Source of the DNA: Bacteroidaceae bacterium | GTDB lineage: Bacteria > Bacteroidota > Bacteroidia > Bacteroidales > Bacteroidaceae | DNA: 45,126 nucleotides | Direction: 5' to 3' | NCBI GenBank assembly: GCA_024693505.1 | Contig: JAILKU010000102.1 | Location: 1-45,126 of the forward strand | Part shown: one piece after another, positions 8,022 through 16,169 of the stretch | Layout: the number at the start of each line of letters is the position of its first letter | Numbering within the stretch: position 1 is the first letter of the stretch | Translations under genes and position numbers: made by a program | Notes under the pieces: model-generated | Told to the model about the DNA's origin: nothing | The model's input: the letters and a program-made list of their open reading frames with translations, nothing else | Databases searched by the model: none

Positions 8022-9568
8022 ACATCAAAAAATCTGGCCCGATCAGTCTCGCACTGCTCCTCACAGCTGCTGCCAGCCTGGCACAACCTGTTCACATCGC
8101 TCCCGAGACAATGTGCCCGCCCATCACCCCGGCTTGGGCATTCAGCCATATCGTTTGGGAGGACAGCTTGAATAATACCGCAGGAGCAGAAAGCCTGGTG
8201 AACGGTTATCTGGAGCGCGGCATACCGGTGGACGGCGTGATAATAGACAGTCCATGGTGCACGGCGTATAACAGTTTCGAATGGGATAGCGAACGTTATT
8301 CCGACCCCGCAGCTATGACGGCGGGCTTTTTGGAGAAGGGCGTCAGAACGATCCTCTGGCTGACCGGTTTCGTTAACGAGAAAAGTGCCGACACACAGCA
8401 ACAGAAAGCCCCGGCATTCGAAGAAGTGGAGCGGATGCGATACGGCGCGAACCACTGTCAGTCCATCGACTGGTGGAAGGGCAAGGGCATCCATATCGAC
8501 TTCACCAGCGATGCAGCCAGAAGGTGGTGGTGCTCGCCGCTCGATAAAGTATTCACCGAAGGCGTCTATGGTTGGAAGGTGGATCAGGGCGAGATACACC
8601 TGCCTGCCCATTTCGACACATCAAAGGGCATGATGTCGAACGAGGCGTTCCGCCACTATTACTACGATACGATGTTCGATTATACAGTAAAGAACCGGCC
8701 GGATGGCATCACCATTGCGCGACCGTACTCCTGGCAAGGCGGACTGGCTTCGGCAGTAGAAAAAAACAATATGGCCTGGTGTGGCGACTTCTCGGGCAGC
8801 TGGGACGGACTGTGCCGTCAGATAAACGACATCTACCGCTCGGCCCGCTACGGCTACGGAGCCATAGCATGCGAAGTGGGCGGATTCACCACCCCAAAGC
8901 CGAACGCAGCACAATTTATCCGCTACGCCCAGTTCGGCTGCATGACAGCCTGCATGATTAACGGAGGTATGAACGGACCTTTCTCGGCGCATCTGCCCTG
9001 GACGCATGGACAGGAAATTGAGGAGGCCTATCGATGGTGCGTAAACTGGACTAAATCGCTGATGCCATACAAGTTCTCGGCGGTGGTGGAAGTTCATCTG
9101 CACGGAGGTTCTCTGATAAAGGGCACCAATCTGGAGGAACGCAGTCACTTGCTGGGAGGCGACCTCTTCACCAAGGCCATTACCTCTGACGATAGCAAGG
9201 TGACTTTCCACCTGCCCGGCGAAGGGGAATGGATAGACTACTGGACGGGGAGGAAATTCAAGGCCGGCGAGGAGATAACAAGGGAGTATCCGCTAAATCA
9301 GTTCCCCCTTTTCATCCGCAGCGGCGCCATCATTCCGATGGCAGATGCCGCCCAGCCCGGGAAGTACACCTTCCGCATCTATCCGAACGGAAAGACCGTA
9401 CGATGCTTCCACCTCCCTAAAGGAGACGGCACTGAGTATTTCGACTGCACGGTCAGCTACGACGAGAAGAAAGGCCGGTTAGTACTTGATTCGAATGCGG
9501 ATGCAGACTTCGTGTTCATCGTAGGCAAGAGAACCATTTCCGCCTCGGGTCGCCATATTGAGAAATGA
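8018..9568 (+). CDS. GH31 family glycosidase, secreted
   Basis: The 516-residue protein has a signal peptide (residues 1-22, ending ASLAQ) and a GH31 barrel. GVIIDSPWC is the usual strand 3 region. KVDQGE carries the likely nucleophile Asp189 and WCGDFSGSWDGL the likely acid/base Asp257. PLFIRSGAIIPM near the C terminus is the typical proximal beta-sandwich motif. GH31 enzymes are alpha-glucosidases, alpha-xylosidases, alpha-galactosidases or sulfoquinovosidases; the sequence does not let me choose. It is shorter than typical GH31 enzymes (700 or more residues) because the N-terminal sandwich is reduced. It overlaps GH35 by 4 nt and is followed by GH92 after 46 nt. Confidence 0.88.
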   Translation: MNIKKSGPISLALLLTAAASLAQPVHIAPETMCPPITPAWAFSHIVWEDSLNNTAGAESLVNGYLERGIPVDGVIIDSPWCTAYNSFEWDSERYSDPAAMTAGFLEKGVRTILWLTGFVNEKSADTQQQKAPAFEEVERMRYGANHCQSIDWWKGKGIHIDFTSDAARRWWCSPLDKVFTEGVYGWKVDQGEIHLPAHFDTSKGMMSNEAFRHYYYDTMFDYTVKNRPDGITIARPYSWQGGLASAVEKNNMAWCGDFSGSWDGLCRQINDIYRSARYGYGAIACEVGGFTTPKPNAAQFIRYAQFGCMTACMINGGMNGPFSAHLPWTHGQEIEEAYRWCVNWTKSLMPYKFSAVVEVHLHGGSLIKGTNLEERSHLLGGDLFTKAITSDDSKVTFHLPGEGEWIDYWTGRKFKAGEEITREYPLNQFPLFIRSGAIIPMADAAQPGKYTFRIYPNGKTVRCFHLPKGDGTEYFDCTVSYDEKKGRLVLDSNADADFVFIVGKRTISASGRHIEK

Positions 9569-9614
9569 GCATTAAAGGGAGAAACTTATAAAGTCAAAAA
9601 AGAATAACAGAGAT

Positions 9615-11978
9615 ATGAGACGCACATTATTTTTCATCCTATTCCTGTCGGCTACAAATGTACTCAATGCCGGTGAGGACATTCTGAGGTATGTAAATCC
9701 TCGCTTGGGCACGGTTCACAGCCGATGGTTTTTCTTCACGCCTGCTGCCGAACCGTTTGGAATGGCTAAGCTGGGAGCCAGTACGAACGGAACGTATGGA
9801 AACAAAGAAGGCTGGGAGGCTGTTGGCTACGAAGACGGGCATACGAGTATTGACGGCTTCCCCTGCCTCCACGAATTTCAAATAGGCGGCATAGCACTTA
9901 TGCCTATTGTGGGAAATGCATTGACTGTGCCCGGCACGATGAATGCTCCTGCAGAGGGTTGGCGCAGTACATTCGACAAGGCTGATGAGACGGCAAGTCC
10001 TGGCTATTACTCGGTGCGGTTGAAAGACTACGGCGTTCAGGCCGAACTGACTGCTACGGCCCGAGTGGGATACCAGCGCTACACCTTCCCGGCAAGCAAC
10101 GTCAGCCATATCCTGCTAAACATAGGCAACAGACAGGGCGAGAGCGGAGCCGTCCGCGATGCTATGATTGAAGCTGTCGGTCACAGAACGGTGCAGGGCT
10201 ATGTTGTAACAGAACCCGAATACGTCAAGAAATACCAGAAGGGAGCTACTGTGTCGATGTATTTCTATGCTGAACTGGATCGCCCATTCCTGAGTACTCA
10301 GGTAGCTATCCAGAACGAAGTATGGCGAGCAGGACAACGCATAAAAGGAGCAGGAGCTTTGATGCTGCTGAACTACGAAACGCGGAACAACGAACAGGTG
10401 ACGGTGAAAGTGGGACTCTCATATACTTCAATAGAAAACGCCAAGAAGAATCTGCTGGCTGAAGCAAGCGGATACAGTTTTGACAAGGTGCGCAGACAGA
10501 CTGAAGATAAATGGCGCGAACATCTTGGGCGAATTCTGGTGGAAGGCGGTTCAGAGGAGAGTCGCACGAAATTCTACACAGGACTTTACCATTGTCTGCT
10601 GGGCCGAGGACTGGCCAGCGACGTTAACGGAGCATACCCACGGAATAACGGTTCCGAAGGGCACATCCCCCTGGGCAGCAACGGAAAGCCCGTCCACAAT
10701 CACTACAACACAGACGCCATTTGGGGCGCCTACTGGAACCTGACTCCTCTTTGGGCCTTGGCCTGGCCTGACTATTACGCAGATTTCATCAGCAGTCAAC
10801 TGCTGGTCTATAAGGATGCCGGATGGCTGGGAGACGGGATAGCCTGTAGCCGCTACGTTTCCGGAGTAGGCACAAATATGATCAGCATAGCGATGGCCGG
10901 AGCCTACCAGAGCGGCATACGGAATTTTGACGTCGAAAAGGCGTATCAGGCTGCATTGAAAAACGAGCTGCAATCAGAAGGGCGCATTGAAGGCGCAGGA
11001 AAGATGGATGTAGGCCAGTTTGTGAAGAAGGGCTATGTGCCGTTCGATACAAAAGTCTTTTACGGCACTCACCCCGAAGGATCGCAATTCAGCGCCAGCC
11101 ATACAATGGAATACAGCTTCAGCGCGTATGCCGTTGCCCAGTGGGCAAAAGCCTTAGGCAAAGCTGAAGACTACAGAAGACTCTTGGATTTGTCTAATGG
11201 ATGGGACCGTCTTTTTGATGACAAATTGAAGCTGATCCATCCCAGAGACAAGGACGGTAAATTCATCGACAAGTTTAACCCGCTGGAGTCTTGGCGGGGT
11301 TTCCAAGAGGGTAACGCTATGCAGTACACTTTCTTTGTACCCCAAAACCCGGGAGCCCTGATTGCCAGAATCGGTGAGAAGACGTTCAACAACAGGTTAG
11401 ACAGCATCTTTACCGTAGCCCGCGACCTTATTTTCGGCGGCGGCAAGGTGGTCAATGCTTTCAGCGGACTGCAAAGTCCCTACAATCATGGCAACCAGCC
11501 CAGCCTGCACATCAGCTGGCTGTTCAACTTCAGCGGCAAGCCTTGGCTCACCCAAAAGTGGACGCGCCTCATCTGTGACGAATTTTACGGAACGACTGGC
11601 GAGCATGGCTACGGATACGGTCAGGATGAGGACCAGGGCCAGCTTGGCTCTTGGTATGTAATGGCAGCTATGGGACTCTTCGATGTACAGGGCGGTACCT
11701 GTCTGCGTCCTACTTATCAGCTGGGCAGTCCACAATTTGACCGCATTGAAATAAAGTTGAACCGCTTAAACGCCAAGGGGCGCCGCTTCATCATTGAAAC
11801 GACGGGCAACGGAAAAGAAAACCTGTATGTTCAGAGCGCTACTCTCAACGGGAAACCATTGAATCAGTGCTGGTTGTATCGTGATGAAATATTCCAAGGC
11901 GGCAGACTGCATTTAATTATGGGACGCCAGCCGAACGAGAAATGGGGAAATGGCACGCCTGTACCTTGCCCACAATAA
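9615..11978 (+). CDS. GH92 alpha-mannosidase, secreted
   Basis: The 787-residue protein has a signal peptide (about 1-19) and the GH92 layout: an N-terminal beta-sandwich starting YVNPRLGT, then an (alpha/alpha)6 barrel with HNHYNTDAIWGAYW. EGNAMQYTFFVPQNP (likely proton donor Glu565) and GYGQDEDQGQLGSWYVMAAMGLF (Asp671 and Asp673 near the general base) complete the active site. GH92 enzymes are calcium-dependent exo-acting alpha-mannosidases, acting mostly on alpha-1,2, 1,3 or 1,4 linkages. The usual GNDDCGQ motif is changed to GQDEDQGQ, so linkage specificity is uncertain. It is the last gene of the operon. A hairpin with a T-rich tail follows at 12007-12034. Confidence 0.9.
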   Translation: MRRTLFFILFLSATNVLNAGEDILRYVNPRLGTVHSRWFFFTPAAEPFGMAKLGASTNGTYGNKEGWEAVGYEDGHTSIDGFPCLHEFQIGGIALMPIVGNALTVPGTMNAPAEGWRSTFDKADETASPGYYSVRLKDYGVQAELTATARVGYQRYTFPASNVSHILLNIGNRQGESGAVRDAMIEAVGHRTVQGYVVTEPEYVKKYQKGATVSMYFYAELDRPFLSTQVAIQNEVWRAGQRIKGAGALMLLNYETRNNEQVTVKVGLSYTSIENAKKNLLAEASGYSFDKVRRQTEDKWREHLGRILVEGGSEESRTKFYTGLYHCLLGRGLASDVNGAYPRNNGSEGHIPLGSNGKPVHNHYNTDAIWGAYWNLTPLWALAWPDYYADFISSQLLVYKDAGWLGDGIACSRYVSGVGTNMISIAMAGAYQSGIRNFDVEKAYQAALKNELQSEGRIEGAGKMDVGQFVKKGYVPFDTKVFYGTHPEGSQFSASHTMEYSFSAYAVAQWAKALGKAEDYRRLLDLSNGWDRLFDDKLKLIHPRDKDGKFIDKFNPLESWRGFQEGNAMQYTFFVPQNPGALIARIGEKTFNNRLDSIFTVARDLIFGGGKVVNAFSGLQSPYNHGNQPSLHISWLFNFSGKPWLTQKWTRLICDEFYGTTGEHGYGYGQDEDQGQLGSWYVMAAMGLFDVQGGTCLRPTYQLGSPQFDRIEIKLNRLNAKGRRFIIETTGNGKENLYVQSATLNGKPLNQCWLYRDEIFQGGRLHLIMGRQPNEKWGNGTPVPCPQ

Positions 11979-12006
11979 AGCGGAAGAAGCAAAAAAAGCG
12001 GCTTAC

Positions 12007-12034
12007 GGAGTTTCCGGCCGGACTCTTTATTTTT
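12007..12034 (+). terminator. Terminator after GH92
   Basis: GAGTTTCC-GGCC-GGACTC folds into a short stem with a two-base bulge and is followed by TTTATTTTT. It lies 30 nt past the GH92 stop and could end the glycosidase operon. Confidence 0.5.
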
Positions 12035-12046
12035 GCTAGACCCGCC

Positions 12047-12224
12047 TCTAGTAAAATTTATACCCGGGTCTAACAAGATTTATACCCGGGTCTTGCAAAA
12101 ATGCAAAGGCCTGCAAGAATGAATGCAAAGCCCTACAAAAAATAAGCGCAGAGGCATACTAAAAATTTGCGCAAAAGCCTACAAAAAACAGCGCAAAGGC
12201 CTTCGCGCAAATTTTCAAAGGCTA
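12047..12224. repeat. 22-bp-period tandem array between GH92 and rsmA
   Basis: Units begin at 12047, 12069, 12091, 12110, 12132, 12155, 12178, 12200 and 12222, mostly 22 or 23 bp apart. The first two carry AAAATTTATACCCGGGTCT. Later ones carry CCTACAAAAA and GCGCAAAGGC. The array runs exactly to the rsmA stop codon (12222-12224). The first two units match, inverted, a segment at 24688-24730. Confidence 0.8.
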
Positions 12225-13061
12225 TTTAGGCTGAACTGATGCGTAATGCTCTTCCAGCCGGTTCGTCAGGCTTACGAAATCTGAGACGCTGAGTTGCTCG
12301 GGGCGGCGGTTGAAGAGTTCGTCGGCCAGGAATGCCGAATGGTCAGGCACAGAGATACCGGTTGTCTGTCGCTGCATATCCAGGTCGGCCAGCAGGGGAC
12401 GGATATTATTGCGCAGCGTCTTTCGTCGCTGGTTGAAGGTCGTCTTCACAACTCTGCGGAATAGTCTTTCGTCGCATCCGAGACGGTTGGTGTCATTTCG
12501 CGTCATGCGGATGACGGCACTCTTCACCTTTGGCGGCGGATTGAAGACGTGCTCGTGAACCGTAAAGAGGTATTCCACCGAATACCAGGCCTGAATGAGT
12601 ACGCTCAGGATGCCATAGCTCTTATTGCCCGGACGGGCTGCGATTCGCTCGGCCACCTCTTTCTGAATCATTCCGGTACAGCAGGGAATCAGGTCCTTGT
12701 AGTCGAGCATCTTGAAGAAGATCTGGCTGCTGATGTTATAGGGGTAGTTCCCTGTCAGCACAAAGGGCTTGCCGTCGAAAGTGCGTTCGAGGTGCATCTT
12801 CAGGAAATCGTCCTCGATGATGTTGTCCTCCAGCGACGGAAAGTGCCGGCGAAGGAAGGCCACCGACTCGAAATCAATCTCGACGACCTTCACCAGCCGC
12901 GGTTTCCGCACCAAGTACTGGGTCATTACCCCCATGCCAGGCCCAACCTCCAGAACAGGTATGTCCGGGCAGGCATCCACCGTATCGGCAATGTCGCTGG
13001 CAATACCCTGGTCGGTTAAAAAATGTTGTCCTAGAAACTTTTTTGGCCTGACAAGTCTCAT
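12222..13061 (-). CDS. rsmA: 16S rRNA (adenine 1518/1519-N6) dimethyltransferase RsmA (KsgA)
   Basis: The chosen start is the ATG at 13059-13061, giving 279 residues beginning MRLVRPKKFLGQHFLTD, the usual N terminus. The longer frame to 13223 would run through the promoter. LEVGPGMGVMTQYL is the SAM-binding motif I, VVEIDF holds the acidic ribose-binding residue, and GNYPYNISSQIF is the catalytic N-[LIY]-P-[YF] motif. The C-terminal domain has FNQRRKTLRNNIRP. RsmA dimethylates two adjacent adenosines in helix 45 of 16S rRNA during small-subunit assembly, in the cytoplasm. It diverges from the UPF0104 gene and has a strong consensus promoter. Confidence 0.95.
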   Translation of the reverse strand: MRLVRPKKFLGQHFLTDQGIASDIADTVDACPDIPVLEVGPGMGVMTQYLVRKPRLVKVVEIDFESVAFLRRHFPSLEDNIIEDDFLKMHLERTFDGKPFVLTGNYPYNISSQIFFKMLDYKDLIPCCTGMIQKEVAERIAARPGNKSYGILSVLIQAWYSVEYLFTVHEHVFNPPPKVKSAVIRMTRNDTNRLGCDERLFRRVVKTTFNQRRKTLRNNIRPLLADLDMQRQTTGISVPDHSAFLADELFNRRPEQLSVSDFVSLTNRLEEHYASVQPK

Positions 13062-13091
13062 ATATGAAGAGAATTTAGTATTTTTGCACTG

Positions 13092-13122
13092 CAAAGATAC
13101 AAAATTTCGGTCATAGACCAAA
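13092..13122 (-). promoter_or_regulatory. Promoter of rsmA
   Basis: On the minus strand TTTG (13119-13122) is followed after 19 bp by TATCTTTG (13092-13099), a textbook Bacteroidetes TTTG / TAnnTTTG pair. Transcription would start near 13087, about 25 nt before the rsmA ATG. On the plus strand TATTTTTG at 13079-13086 could serve the divergent gene but lacks a -33 element. Confidence 0.8.
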
Positions 13123-13162
13123 TTTATTTGAACATTTCCGAGCGAAATCGGCTTAGAGACGA

Positions 13163-14170
13163 ATGAGATATAACTCAAAAGACATCCTAAAAGTCGTTCT
13201 GCCGCTACTGTTGGCAGCAGCAATCCTATGGTGGATGTACCGCGGCTTCAAGTGGGACGAGATGTGGACGGTACTCCAGACAGACATGTCGTGGACGTGG
13301 ATGCTGCTGAGCTTTCCCTTTGGCATTTCGGCACAGGTATTCCGTGCACTCCGCTGGCGCCAGGCTCTGGCTCCGCTGGGCGACCGTCCCCGGCTGAGCA
13401 CCTGCATTCATGCCGTGTTCCTCTCCTACTTCAGCAGCCTGATTGTGCCCCGGGTAGGCGAGATTCTGCGATGCGGCGTGCTGAGCCGCTACGAGGGTAC
13501 CAACCTCAGTCATTCCGTCGGTACGGTAGTGACGGAGCGAGTTGTCGATATGAGTATGGTGCTTCTCTTCTCACTCATCACCGTGCTCACTCAGATCCCC
13601 GTCTTTATGCGCTTCTTCCGATCTACAGGCGTTTCGATGAGCGGATTCCTTCAGACGTTCTCTGCCTCGGGCTATCTTGTTACGGGGCTCTGCCTGGTTC
13701 TGATCCTGCTTCTCATCGTGTTTTTGCTCCACCGGCTGAATATCTTCTCCCATACGAAAGGAGCCCTCAACGGGCTGATGGAAGGGCTTTTGTCTGTGCG
13801 CCACCTCAAGAGCCCCGCTCTTTTCCTTGTCAATACTGTGGGTATATGGCTTTCCTACTACCTGCATTTCTACGTCACCTTCTACTGCTTCTCCTTTACC
13901 GAGAACCTGGGTGCCGTGGCAGCGCTGGTAGCTTTTGTGGTGGGATGCTTTGCCGTACTGGTACCTACGCCCAACGGAGCCGGGCCCTGGCACTTTGCCG
14001 TGAAGACCGTCTTGGTGCTCTACGGCGTTAATGCTGTCAGCGGAGCACTTTTCGCCCTGGTGGTTCATACGACTCAGACGCTGCTCATTGTCGTCCTGGG
14101 ACTATATGCTTTGCTGGCCCTTGCCTTTACAAAGAGAAGAAACCCCATTGCCTCAAGCGCAAATGAATGA
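13163..14170 (+). CDS. UPF0104 (YbhN/AglD-like) membrane protein
   Basis: The 335-residue protein has about eight hydrophobic segments, from ILKVVLPLLLAAAILWWMY through LLIVVLGLYALLALAF. It carries family patterns such as QVFRALRWRQAL, IVPRVGEILRCGVLSRYEG, VVTERVVDM and VPTPNGAGPWHFAV. This is the lysylphosphatidylglycerol-synthase transmembrane / UPF0104 family, whose members include lipid flippase-like proteins. No catalytic GNAT-like domain is attached, so synthase activity is unlikely. It is the first gene of a plus-strand run with pepD (29-nt gap) and ridA. Confidence 0.85.
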   Translation: MRYNSKDILKVVLPLLLAAAILWWMYRGFKWDEMWTVLQTDMSWTWMLLSFPFGISAQVFRALRWRQALAPLGDRPRLSTCIHAVFLSYFSSLIVPRVGEILRCGVLSRYEGTNLSHSVGTVVTERVVDMSMVLLFSLITVLTQIPVFMRFFRSTGVSMSGFLQTFSASGYLVTGLCLVLILLLIVFLLHRLNIFSHTKGALNGLMEGLLSVRHLKSPALFLVNTVGIWLSYYLHFYVTFYCFSFTENLGAVAALVAFVVGCFAVLVPTPNGAGPWHFAVKTVLVLYGVNAVSGALFALVVHTTQTLLIVVLGLYALLALAFTKRRNPIASSANE

Positions 14171-14199
14171 TACGAAACCTTATATAAATTATCAACATC

Positions 14200-15657
14200 A
14201 TGAGTACGATTAAAGATCTCGACCCCCAGATTATCTGGAAGAATTTCTATCTGTTAACGCAGGTGCCCCGCCCAAGCGGACATCTCGAGAAAATCCAGCA
14301 GTTCCTGTTGCAGTGGGCAAAGGAGCACGGCATCGAAGCCTTCAAGGACGGTGCCGAGAACATTGTCATGCGCAAACCTGCCACGCCGGGAATGGAGAAC
14401 CGCCAGACGGCAGTTCTGCAAGCTCATATGGATATGGTGCCTCAGAAGGTGGATGAGAGCAATCACAACTTCGAGACCGATCCCATTGAGACTTATATCG
14501 ACGGCGAATGGGTGAAAGCCCGCGGCACAACACTGGGTTCCGACGACGGTATGGGTGTAGCTGCCATCATGGCTGTAATGGAGAGCACAGACCTGGAGCA
14601 CGGTCCGCTGGAAGCCCTCATCACAGCCGATGAAGAGACTTGCATGTATGGTGTGAACCACCTGGCTGCCGATACGCTGAAAGGCGACATCCTGCTGAAT
14701 ATCGACAACGAGACGATGGGCGAGTTTGTCATTGGCAGTGCCGGTGGCGTTAACATCACTGCATCGCTGAAGTACCAGGAGGTTAAACCGGAAGCGGACG
14801 ACGTAGCTGTCTTAGTCGCCCTGAAGGGTCTTCGCGGAGGACATAGCGGTTTGGAAATCAACGAAGGGCGGGCAAATGCCAACAAGCTGATGGCCCGCTT
14901 TGTGCGTCAGGCTATCATCGACGACGAGGCACGCCTCTGCTCCTGGAAGGGCGGCAATATGCGCAATGCCATTCCGCGCACAGCACAGGTTGTCCTGACT
15001 CTGCCAAAGGAGAACGTTGCCGACCTGGAGGAACTGGCTGCATACTGCCAACAGACCTTTGCCGACGAGTTCCGTGGCGTCGAGCAGGGCATTACCCTTA
15101 GCGTGGAACCCGCCGCAATGCCAGAAGGACAGGTGCCCGAGGAAATCCAGGACAACCTCGTTGATGCCATTATGGCTTGCCACGACGGTGTACTGCGCAA
15201 TATCCCCAGCATTCCCTCTGTAGTGGAGACCAGCAGCAACCTGGGCATCATCAATATCGGCGAAGGCGAGGCCAGCCTGCTCATCCTGGCCCGCAGTTCG
15301 AATGAGACGATGATAGAGTATATCCAGGAGATGCAGGAGTGTTGCTTCTCGATGGCCGGTATGAAGGTGGAGTACGGCGGGCAGTATGGTGCCTGGCAGC
15401 CCAACTTCGACAGTCCCATCACCGCCACGATGGTGAAGGTATATAAGCAAATCTTCCAGGAAGATGCTGTGGTACAGGTTTGCCACGCAGGACTCGAGTG
15501 CAGCATAATCGGCGGTGTCTATCCGAAGATGGACCTGGTGAGCTTCGGTCCCACCCTTCGTTCGCCTCACACACCCGACGAACGTTGCCACATTCCTTCG
15601 GTTGCCAAGTTCTGGACCTTCCTGAAGGCCCTTCTGAAGGAGATTCCCACCAAGTGA
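14200..15657 (+). CDS. pepD: Aminoacyl-histidine dipeptidase PepD (M20 family)
   Basis: The 485-residue protein has the usual length and motifs of PepD: VPRPSGHLEKI at the N terminus, LQAHMDMVPQK (zinc ligand His76), GTTLGSDDGMGVA (Asp115/116), ADEETCMYG (catalytic Glu145/146), GLRGGHSGLEI in the lid domain, CHAGLECSIIG, and SFGPTLRSPHTPDERCHI near the end. It cleaves Xaa-His and other dipeptides in the cytoplasm using two zinc ions. It lies 26 nt upstream of ridA and probably shares a transcript with it. Confidence 0.95.
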   Translation: MSTIKDLDPQIIWKNFYLLTQVPRPSGHLEKIQQFLLQWAKEHGIEAFKDGAENIVMRKPATPGMENRQTAVLQAHMDMVPQKVDESNHNFETDPIETYIDGEWVKARGTTLGSDDGMGVAAIMAVMESTDLEHGPLEALITADEETCMYGVNHLAADTLKGDILLNIDNETMGEFVIGSAGGVNITASLKYQEVKPEADDVAVLVALKGLRGGHSGLEINEGRANANKLMARFVRQAIIDDEARLCSWKGGNMRNAIPRTAQVVLTLPKENVADLEELAAYCQQTFADEFRGVEQGITLSVEPAAMPEGQVPEEIQDNLVDAIMACHDGVLRNIPSIPSVVETSSNLGIINIGEGEASLLILARSSNETMIEYIQEMQECCFSMAGMKVEYGGQYGAWQPNFDSPITATMVKVYKQIFQEDAVVQVCHAGLECSIIGGVYPKMDLVSFGPTLRSPHTPDERCHIPSVAKFWTFLKALLKEIPTK

Positions 15658-15683
15658 TTCATCCCCTACAAGAAGAAAAAGCT

Positions 15684-16061
15684 ATGAAAGCCATTCAAAC
15701 CGACAAGGCCCCTGCAGCCATCGGGCCCTATAGCCAAGCCATCGAAGTCAACGGCTTTGTCTTTGCCAGCGGGCAGATTCCCATCGACTCGACTACAGGC
15801 CAGTTTGCCGAAGGCGGTATCCAGGCCCAGACGCGCCAGTCGCTGCTCAATGCCCAGGCCATCCTGCAGGCAGCTGGAACCGACCTCAGTCATGTTGTGA
15901 AAACCACTGTCTTCTTGAGCGATATGGCTAACTTCGCAGCGATGAACGAGGTATATGCCCAGTTCTTCCAACCGCCCTTTCCTGCCCGCAGTGCAGTAGC
16001 CGTTCGCGACCTGCCGAAGGGAGCCTTGGTGGAAATAGAGGTTGTGGCCGCTAAAGACTGA
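15684..16061 (+). CDS. ridA: RidA family enamine/imine deaminase
   Basis: The ATG at 15684 gives 125 residues, the usual RidA length, preceded by an A-rich leader AAGAAGAAAAAGC. Family hallmarks are visible: IGPYSQAI, FASGQIPID, QSLLNAQAILQAAG, VVKTTVFLSDM, and PARSAVAVRDLPKGALVEIEVVA with the conserved Arg and Glu of the active site. RidA hydrolyses reactive 2-aminoacrylate and related enamines released by PLP enzymes, forming a homotrimer in the cytoplasm. A longer frame starting at 15480 overlaps pepD and is rejected. Confidence 0.95.
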   Translation: MKAIQTDKAPAAIGPYSQAIEVNGFVFASGQIPIDSTTGQFAEGGIQAQTRQSLLNAQAILQAAGTDLSHVVKTTVFLSDMANFAAMNEVYAQFFQPPFPARSAVAVRDLPKGALVEIEVVAAKD

Positions 16062-16077
16062 TTTCTGTATTTTTAAC

Positions 16078-16139
16078 GGTCGGTTAAGACTTTATAACAC
16101 CGACCAGTACACTTGTATCGCATAATCTTCATACCTTTG
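16078..16139 (+). promoter_or_regulatory. Inverted repeat and -7 box upstream of macroglobulin gene
   Basis: GGTCGGT (16078-16084) and ACCGACC (16099-16105) form a perfect 7-bp inverted repeat with a 14-nt loop. TACCTTTG at 16132-16139 matches the -7 consensus; a TTG at 16113-16115 is closer than usual for a -33 box. The inverted repeat has no T-run, so an operator is as likely as a ridA terminator. Confidence 0.5.
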
Positions 16140-16169
16140 CACCCAGAACGATGTAAAGAATTGAAGATT

